From Siphonodentalium dalli (Eukaryota > Mollusca > Scaphopoda > Gadilida > Siphonodentaliidae), in assembly GCA_032622095.1 (NCBI GenBank), contig CP136068.1:59730025-59794024 (forward strand): a DNA stretch of 64,000 nucleotides, read 5' to 3'. The position numbers and the translations under genes are program-made. The notes under the pieces are model-generated. The model was not told the origin of the DNA and searched no databases. It was given only the letters and a program-made list of their open reading frames with translations. Positions 56,794-64,000 of this stretch are shown here, in pieces. The number at the start of each line of letters is the position of its first letter. Position 1 is the first letter of the stretch.

Positions 56794-58468
56794 CAGGCCT
56801 GGAATTCTCAAGGCGGGCTGCCCGCCTACAGCCCGCCTAGAATTTTCCAAGGCGGGCTTTTTATAGCCCGCCTCATCTACGATAGGACATTTATTATTTA
56901 GTTATTTTATTGTGTTTAATGAGTAAAATACTGCCTCTAAATCGTAATTATATTGTACAGTGTGCGCATGCGTGACCTGATGGTAATGTCAAATGGGCAT
57001 TATATCGGAATCATTAAATTCCGGAACGAACTGTTTCGTAGATCAAATCTTTTGATCGAATCTCACACATTTTAAGAACAAAATAAATTATTTCTCTTCA
57101 TAAGATATATTTCACTGGATAAAATCAACACATGTTTGTGGATAGTGAGAACCAAATGTCACTGTCTCAATTGAGTTCAACCTTTCGTTCCGTTTCCAGT
57201 TCCTAAAAATGAAAATTGTATTTAGCGGGTAGCCGTCTTTTCTCGCTTCGATTGACAATATTTTAATATAATTAGCTAAATATCTCCAAGTATTCTTGTT
57301 TACACTGTTATTCAATTATATGTCCCCAATTGCAAACACCCAGTAAATATATAGAGAGCGACTTGACAGCTGGAAGCAGCAGTCTGCGATCGGTGATGGA
57401 ATATGGATTACTTTGAGAAATAAAGCAGTCATTTGTAACTGTATTCAAGTGTAAATATACTGGATTTAATATTGTTCTTGATTGTGTATTTTATGTAAAA
57501 TAACACTTTCATGGAGAATGCTTTTAACATGGACAAACTCACCCAATTTCGTTGCATGGGTCAGACACCGACTGACAAATTGTTGAGTACAAACACTCTT
57601 ACATTTTGTTTCTGGTTCATATAAATTATCATAACATATAAAACATAGTTAAATATTCATCATACCATAATTACTGTGGGGGATTTGACATTCACAATTC
57701 TGGACATTTTGTTTCCACATAACAAAATTAATTTAGATGGAGTTAAACAACATCAAAAATAGACAAACTAACGGCAGTAGTAGCTGAGATAAAACAAGAG
57801 GTGTGCACTCGTGGCAAATTCAACCCGCATTATACGTAAACTCAACCAAAAAGATTTTTAATTTTATAGAAAAATTCGGACTAATAATATCGATATGGTG
57901 TCACAAGAAGCTTGTACAGAACAAATTATTCAAATCGGTTCATATTTGTTAAAGTTATTAAGTCCGACAGAATTTTCTAAGTCAATGAGGTGTAATATTA
58001 CGAAAAACAGTCTGAGCCAATCCCTAGCCGCATCATGTAGAGAGGGTATTGTGAGAAGCATGTATACCAAAAATTATTGAAATCGGTTCATATTTGTTAA
58101 AGTTATTAAGTCGGACAGGATTTTCCAAGTCAAAATAAGTCGAAAAAGAGGTGTAACTTTAATAAAAAAAGTCGGACCAAACCGCAATTAGCATGATGCG
58201 GAGAGACCGTCCTAAGGAGATTGCATACAAAAAATTATTGAAATCGGTTCATATTTGTTCGAGTTATGAGGTCGGACGGACGGACAAACGGACGGAGAAA
58301 GCGTGACGGACGGACGCAGTCAATCCAGTATACCCCCCATTTTCTTCGAAAGTGGGGGTATAATAAATCATAACTTTAAAAGTTGAGGAGGGCTATAGCC
58401 CCCCCCCCCATGGCATATTTAGGAACGCTATTAATAGCCCTCCTGGATTTTCTAGACCGCCAGCCCTG
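56794..58468. mobile_element. hAT-like element with CAGGCCTGG/CCAGCCCTG ends
   Basis: It starts CAGGCCTGGAATTCTC and ends TAGACCGCCAGCCCTG. GTCATA flanks both sides (56788-56793, 58469-58474), a 6-bp duplication. Near each end, multiple AGCCCGCC/GGCGGGCT (left) and AATAGCCCTCCT (right) words recur. The interior contains a family-E element. No transposase frame. Confidence 0.6.
57793..58366 (+). mobile_element. Family-E tandem-core element
   Basis: 5' module AACAAGAGGTGTGCACTCG. About three units of ~170 bp carry AAATTATT(C/G)AAATCGGTTC, ATATTTGTTAAAGTTATTAA, GT(C/CG)GGACAG(A/G)ATTTTC and GAGGTGTAA. Then (CGGA)n with interruptions at 58271-58316, TCAATCCAGTA and a hairpin TATACCCCCCATTTT/AAAGTGGGGGTATA, then ATAAA. 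It is inside the hAT-like element at 56794-58468. Confidence 0.75.
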
Positions 58469-58705
58469 GTCATAACCCATTTAATATACTGCATGGGTCC
58501 GCATGTGGACTATTTTTTACACATTTGGAGGTACACATGCATGCATGTACATCTGATGAAGCTTCATTCCAATTCAAATACCGATAATATCCTACTGATA
58601 ATCAAATGTCAGAAGCTTGAAATATCAGTACATTACTGATGTACATGTACATACAATACACTTCTCTGTGCAAATGCAATGCTTATCCACCAGGGAATAT
58701 TTAGA

Positions 58706-58850
58706 GGATATAACTTGGTTGGTTTGATATTAGGCCGGATATATGCCCGAGCTAAGCTCATATCAGCCAGGGACCAAAGGTCGAAGTCTGATATGAGGTT
58801 ACCTATGACATATATCAGGCCTATACTATCAAACCAACCAAGTAATATCC
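58706..58850. mobile_element. Foldback element, GGATATWACTTGGTTGG arms
   Basis: Arms of ~31 bp, GGATATAACTTGGTTGGTTT on the left and GGATATTACTTGGTTGGTTT on the other strand at the right, both lead to a GGCC. The loop of ~85 bp contains a second weaker pair (CTCATATCAG/CTGATATGAG). Confidence 0.7.
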
Positions 58851-59196
58851 TAATTATTAATTAGATCGGCTCTTAGTAACTGACAACTCTTTCATATTAG
58901 TGAAGACACGAAATTCGATATCTACACGTTATTATCGCATGTCGTAAAACTATATTACTCGGATGTGTGTTAAAATGATATTACTCGGTTTAAGGGCAAA
59001 TTCAAGTGAAATTCACATAGTTCGATAACAGGCCGTTCTGGACAAATTTGTCATATCTAATTAATAAGACAAAGTATTATCAGGTTTGGCGAATACTAAG
59101 TTCAACTATTACAGTGATATAGTTAAATTTGACAATGAAGAATATACACTATTTATGGGTAAAGTGCATGACTGCAGACCTCAATAAGCGAATTAA

Positions 59197-59446
59197 ATCA
59201 CAGAGTCGCGGCCATATTGGATCCATCCGCGGTTTAAGTGCTACTGTCTACAGGTCAAAGTTCTGGAGGTGCTTTCCATATATGGAACTTTTGAATATTC
59301 ATGATTCCATATAAATAATGGAGCTTTAGGATATTCCCGATATCATGAATATTCAAGAGTTCCATATATATGGAATGCACCTCCAGAACTTTGACCTGTA
59401 GCACTTAAACCGCTGGATGAATTCAATATGGCCGCGACTCAGTGAT
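59197..59446. mobile_element. Foldback MITE, ~110-bp arms
   Basis: Arms begin ATCAC(A/T)GAGTCGCGGCCA and carry GGTTTAAGTGCTAC, ACAGGTCAAAGTTCTGGAGG, GTGC.TTCCATATATGGAA and GAATATTCATGA. The arms face each other around a short AT-rich loop near 59315. Arm identity is high, with a few changes. No target duplication could be fixed. Confidence 0.8.
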
Positions 59447-61000
59447 CTCACTTATACACAGCCATATTGCAATCTCAAGAATACAGCAGCAAATGAACGT
59501 TAATATCCATCTACAATTCTTTGCAGCCTTTTGGGCAAGCTTATTTTAGTCAATAATCGCACAAATAAGCCTTTCTAAAGGCCCTTGCACATGGTGTTTG
59601 TGGCGTGGCATGATGCGAGTATCGCGCGATATGCCAACTTGGAAGACACTATGCGGTGCCGCATGTTTTTCTCTGGGGTTGTTCGGTAAATTCCGCCGTT
59701 TAATTGCAGTGACTGTATAGAACGAAGACACTGGAAGCACAGCAGTTTTCAGTCCAGGTCAGTGTTGGATGAGAGTGCTAAATCATAAATGACTTCCGTA
59801 CCATGACATGTGGCACCATGATTAATCATTCACATGAATGGAGAAACAAACATGCATGGTACTATCTTGTGCGATGCTATGTTTGGTTCATTTTTGTAAA
59901 ATATGTTTTCGTTGTGCATCTTCTATCAAATTCACCAAACGGCGATATCCACATTAAACTTTTATCGATAAATATAAACTATACTGATTCAATTCAGGAT
60001 GTGCCAGACTTGGTTAGTGTTTCGAAATATAAATTCCTTTGGTTCAGAATTATATCATAGCTCTATTCTTTCGAATACCCCGAATGCCAAATAGTTTGAA
60101 AGATCAATACATATATATCGATCATTGGATAGATATTTGTGCATATGTGGGGGAGGGGGTGATGTCTCCAAGTCCTCAATGTGTACAGTCTTGCTTGTTG
60201 CCACTAAACGACATTCGAGTTCCGCATCCCTGTACTGTTTATGTATCAGTACCAATTGATAACCTCAATCCATAGTAAAACAAAAGCTATGCTATCTAGC
60301 GGAAGTGTTTTATCAGCTATAACATGGAAGAAATATGGCAGGACAATGTCGTGTCTATATAACCTTGCAGCGCTTTATATACATCTGGAATCAGCACCAT
60401 CAATTCTGAAATTAGATTTTCTTCGGGGTTCCGTAACATTGAACAACTTTTCCCCCCAGCTTTGACTTAGTTGTTTTTTTAGGCTTCTGCTGATATCTTG
60501 GACGATGTAGACAATATATTCGTCATCATTAAAATAACAATAACATCTATTCCTCGTCTTTTTTTTTTTTTAGGACGTCTGTTTTTCTGCCTCGTCGGTG
60601 TATGGTGCGGTGAAATTATACACTCACTTGATCTCTTTCTGTGAGTTGTGCATTTATATGGCAGTTCTGATCTTTATGTTTAATATATAGTTTACATCTT
60701 TTAGTTCTGTTGAGCGATAGGTTTGGTGGGAAATGTTCCGATACCATTGGTGGGAAATGTTCAGATACCAAGTTCAACAAACGACGTATGGTAATTTTGT
60801 CATTGAATAAAATTGTGTGGAATTTATATGTGAACGAATGTGCAACAATTGTAACTCAGATCTGTGGTGAGGAGTCAAATGTACCGTAGGGTCGTGGTGA
60901 TATGAGGGACAACAGCAGCCCGATACTTCAGACCTAACATGTGTTGAGATTGCATCGATAGTTTGACTTTCTGCCATTGTTTATAGTCTATATATATATT
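59447..61000. other. Unassigned interval
   Basis: No gene recognised. A 26-bp tandem duplication GGTGGGAAATGTTC.GATACCA is at 60725-60771. Confidence 0.3.
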
Positions 61001-61800
61001 TTGAGACTTCTGTATATATGTGTGTATATCTATTATATATTTTGGAAGATCTGTGTGTTTGTGTGTGTGTGTTCGCGATGGACTCGAACACGGCTGGACT
61101 GATTTCGACCAAACTTGGTACGGACACGTATTTCGACCCGGGAACGAACATGGGCCCGTCCATTTGTTCGTGCGGCGTGACCTTGACCTTAAAACCGGTC
61201 AAATCTGTTTTTACGCTGTGTTACGGGACTTTCATTTGAGTTCGGTGCTTACAAATCGATTCGAAACAGCGCGAATAATAAAATGCCAGTCATAATGACA
61301 CTGAGAATCCTTCGTGTTTCCTCTTTCCAACGATATATAATGCGTATGTATCCGTTTTAGTTATCTGCCTCAATTATCAAGAAGAAGTGGTACTATCTTC
61401 CATCAGTATAAAAACAATGCGTAACTTCTATGACGTCGTTAGAGGTCATAACGTTAGATCACGTTAACGCTTAACCGGCCGATGCATTTGACTGTTTCAG
61501 ACGTCTTGGCGATATCTCGGGCACCGATGGTAATTTATCTTTACGTTAATGAGCGTGTGTATATGAGGCGCGTTTATATACTTGAGTGGAAATCAAATCG
61601 GGTTAAACTGGCGGATTTTTACGGACGAAATTTGATGCATAGGGTATCTCGGTATCCGCTGGGCCGATTTCCCGGTATCCGCTGGGCCGATTTCCACCAT
61701 TTTTGGGGTGTTGGTGTTTGACCCCACCTGACCTTGACCTTCAATTCAAGGTCAAAGCCCGGACGAAGTCGGGTCACCTTCTAGTATATATATATATATA
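61001..61800 (+). repeat. Dispersed repeat, GATTTCGACNAAA(C)TT family
   Basis: TGATTTCGACCAAACTTGGT at 61101, then CGACCCGGGAACGAACATGG, TGACCTTGACCTT and GGTCAAATC. Related phrases follow at 61605-61745 (GATTTTTACGGACGAAATTT, GACCCCACCTGACCTTGACC), with a 24-bp tandem duplication GGTATCCGCTGGGCCGATTT at 61651 and 61675, ending in (TA)n at 61785. A third copy is at 63030-63245. Confidence 0.6.
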
Positions 61801-62170
61801 TATACATGTATATGTGTGTGGGTACTTCATAGAATCGAAAACAGCTGCGCGGATCGAGCTCAAATTTCGTATATAAGTGTAAAAACACACGGGGATCGTC
61901 GACGTCGCATTTTGGACATCGATACAATGGGTTTCACTATCGATTCGCGAGGCGTAACTCTACATTTTTTATATCTGTATATGTATATTTTTATATCCAT
62001 ATTCACTTCAAACTGCTAAACCCGTTGAGCCAAAACTTGCTAATACCTTCCAAAATATAGAATTTACATTTTCTCATATATACATTTCTTGTTACGGCTG
62101 AAAATATTAGTCTATTTTCGATACATTCATATAAACAAGCTCTAAACTTACACCCCTCAATTCGTGCTAA
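61801..62170. other. Unassigned interval
   Basis: No gene recognised; TTTCGTATATAAG and CGCGGATCGAGCTC suggest a decayed member of the preceding repeat. Confidence 0.3.
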
Positions 62171-62179
62171 CTCACGCAC

Positions 62180-62700
62180 CTTATATGGCTGCTAAAATTT
62201 AGTAAATACGAGGCACTGTGATACGTCCCAGAATCTGACGGGACTTCCACTGCCTCAAGCCGTGAATACCAACAACGACATTGTTGGACTCGCCAAGCCG
62301 TGAATGCCAACAACAACGACGTTGGCGAGAACGCAGCTTATATGGCTGCTAAAATTTAGTAAATACGAGGCACTGTGATACGTCCAAGAATCTGACGGGA
62401 CTTCCACTGCTTCAAGCCGTGAATGCCAACAACAACGACATTGTTGGACTCGCCAAGCCGTGAATGCCAACAACGACTTTGTTGGCGAGAAAACATACAA
62501 TGCTATTTTCTCTTTACGGCAATATGAGAATTTTCGGGTGGCCCCAAGCCGCGAATGCCAACAAAAACGACATCGTTGGCATACCTCTTTTAGGGACGGG
62601 TATCATAATTCCTCTTGATTAAACAATTTTTCATCGGGTCAGTTCTTTCCGCCCGATGTACCTTAAATCTTTTAGGGACAGGTACCATAATTTCTCTTGA
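62180..62700. repeat. Tandem repeats: two 158-bp units with internal ~40-bp repeats
   Basis: CTTATATGGCTGCTAAAATT starts units at 62180 and 62338. Each holds two ~40-bp blocks AAGCCGTGAATGCCAACAAC with a GACATTGTTGG or GACGTTGG hairpin (CCAACAA/TTGTTGG). A fifth block is at 62545. CTTTTAGGGAC.GGTA, ATAATT.CTCTTGATTAAA is duplicated at 62585 and 62668. Confidence 0.75.
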
Positions 62701-62989
62701 TTAAAAAGGCACAATTAACTCATTGAAAAGCCAAAAAAATCTGCTAGTATAACATAATTATGTCCTCATCTATTGGAAAACTTGAGGGATTAAATGCGAA
62801 AAACGTGGCGTTATTATTGCAGTTTTTAGTCATAATCGCATTCCATAATATTACAAGTTTTCATAAATTGTTCGCTGTTTTCTCCCTAACATTTTTAAGC
62901 CGTGTTTGTTTTCGTCAATATTGTTGTCTGTAGTGTCAATTTGATCGGCAGCAAATCTGACAATTTTTCTATTTCGCCATTATCGCAGT

Positions 62990-63250
62990 TTTACTGATGT
63001 GACGATGCATTTTAGAGTACTGGTATCTAATATATATTTTGGGACTTCTGTCTGTTTATCTGTCTGTTAGCAATGGCCGGGAAAACTGACGGGACGGATT
63101 TCGACGAAATTTGATACATAGGGTTACTTTGGTCCAGGGAGTGTTTTGGACTGGTCAAATAGTGACCCCGACCTGACCTGGACTTCAAAAAAGTCAAATC
63201 GGGTAAAACGGACGGATTTCGACGAAATTTGATACCAGGGGTACTTAACT
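62990..63250 (+). repeat. Dispersed repeat, GATTTCGACGAAATTTGATA family
   Basis: TATATATTTTGGGACTTCTG at 63030 parallels TATATATTTTGAGACTTCTG at 60992. GATTTCGACGAAATTTGATA is present at 63098 and 63215, with GTCAAATCGGGTAAAACGG between. It is the same family as 61001-61800. Confidence 0.6.
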
Positions 63251-64000
63251 CTTTAACACTCAAATAGTTTTCTAGCGTAACCCTCAATGACGTGATTTGA
63301 CGTGGCTACCTATTCCTCAATGACGTGATTTGACGTGTTGGTTTGCATGGCAAGTTTTTCGTTTATATAAACTGTGTATATTCAGTTTTTTTATGCTTTA
63401 TTGAATATGAATACTGCTGTGACATAACTGTTCAGATCAACACCTTGTCAATTTCTGGTCAAGTAGCGGGAAGTTTATATCGCTAAGTGCAGTTTAATAT
63501 GGAATAATCCATTTCAATCCCGGCTGGGGGTGCAAATAATTATTCCATTTTCAATGACATACCGGTACCCAGGTATTACAACGAAATTGTCTTCTAATGT
63601 TTCCAAATCCGCCTGAACAAACCAAAGATCTATTTCTTGTTGCCATTTTCTGAATAATTATATCGTTTGAACCAACTTTGCGATTCTTAATTCAACTTCG
63701 GTCGAGTGAAAACCACGTGTGTGTGTTGTGTTGCAAACAGGAAGTGGATCAATCGGGAGGTTATTGGAAGAGCCTTGTATAATTGATGGAAGAGCCGGAC
63801 CAATCCAGTGATGGCAGAATCAAGCCTCACCCAAATAAGGAAGTTGGATTTATTTTTTATTTTTTATTGATATTGGGAATCGTAGGGATTATTCATATTT
63901 AAGAGACGAGTAATACCATCGCACCAGATAAATAAACAACGTGTTTTGCGAAAGCGACAAACTGAAAATGACGCAACCAACAATCACGTCATAAAATGTT
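63251..64000. other. Unassigned window end
   Basis: CCTCAATGACGTGATTTGAC is tandemly duplicated at 63281 and 63316. No gene, and no RPL27 first exon on the minus strand, is recognised up to the edge. Confidence 0.35.

Noticed and set aside
1-64000. CRISPR arrays, bacterial operons or phage genes
   Set aside because: The tandem repeats have no unique spacers of constant length, there are no adjacent prokaryotic genes, and spliced eukaryotic exons are present.

Overview
The window is a gene-poor, AT-rich, repeat-dense stretch of an invertebrate nuclear genome. Spliced exons with GT-AG borders, AATAAA signals, BED-type hAT remnants and satellite DNA rule out a prokaryote. The best guess is a mollusc, probably a bivalve. 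The reason is the abundance of 'pearl-like' elements, which carry tandem cores of about 160 bp, a (CGGA)n microsatellite and a 3' hairpin, as known from bivalves. This taxon call is inference.

Only one host gene is secure: RPL27 (60S ribosomal protein eL27), on the minus strand. Three coding exons are visible at 52774-52605, 38827-38717 and 26965-26917. They encode everything after the first ~27 residues, with matching splice phases. The first coding exon and promoter are not seen and probably lie beyond base 64000. The two introns (13.8 and 11.75 kb) are almost entirely filled with transposons. A second candidate is a short minus-strand first exon (20941 to about 20801) with ETS- and NRF1-like motifs upstream, cut off by a transposon end. 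Two further open stretches (8609-8752, 11084-11413) are weak candidates.

Layout. 1-4860: satellite of ~167-bp monomers with two higher-order periods (502 and 831 bp), decaying to about 5175. 5176-14000: mostly unassigned DNA with small duplications, a three-copy MITE array at 10.5-11.0 kb and two tRNA-like SINE heads at 12.4-12.9 kb. 14200-16200: microsatellite and a long-TIR element. 16247-20800: a set of nested TIR elements, one defined by a 9-bp target duplication. 21000-26900: hairpins, small repeats and a possible ankyrin relic. 26917-52774: RPL27 with nested hAT elements (31.6-34.9 kb), pearl-like arrays (37.0-42.1 kb), a MULE-like element with perfect ends (43.4-44.8 kb), a hAT with a BED zinc-finger exon (46.2-47.7 kb), several other tandem-core elements, and an RNase H relic of a Ty1/copia-type retrotransposon (50.8-51.1 kb). 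52775-64000: more repeats, foldback elements and stretches with nothing recognisable.

The most system-like observation is that at least five sequence-unrelated element families (called A, C, D, E, F here) share one layout: a 5' module (AACAAGA box and/or small hairpin, seen in A, D and E), a tandem core, a CGGA-type microsatellite (a CA/ACGG-rich stretch in A), and a 3' hairpin followed by an A-rich end. One family-A copy sits inside another, which fixes its termini: it ends in CTAA and sits between A and T, as expected for Helitron-like rolling-circle elements.
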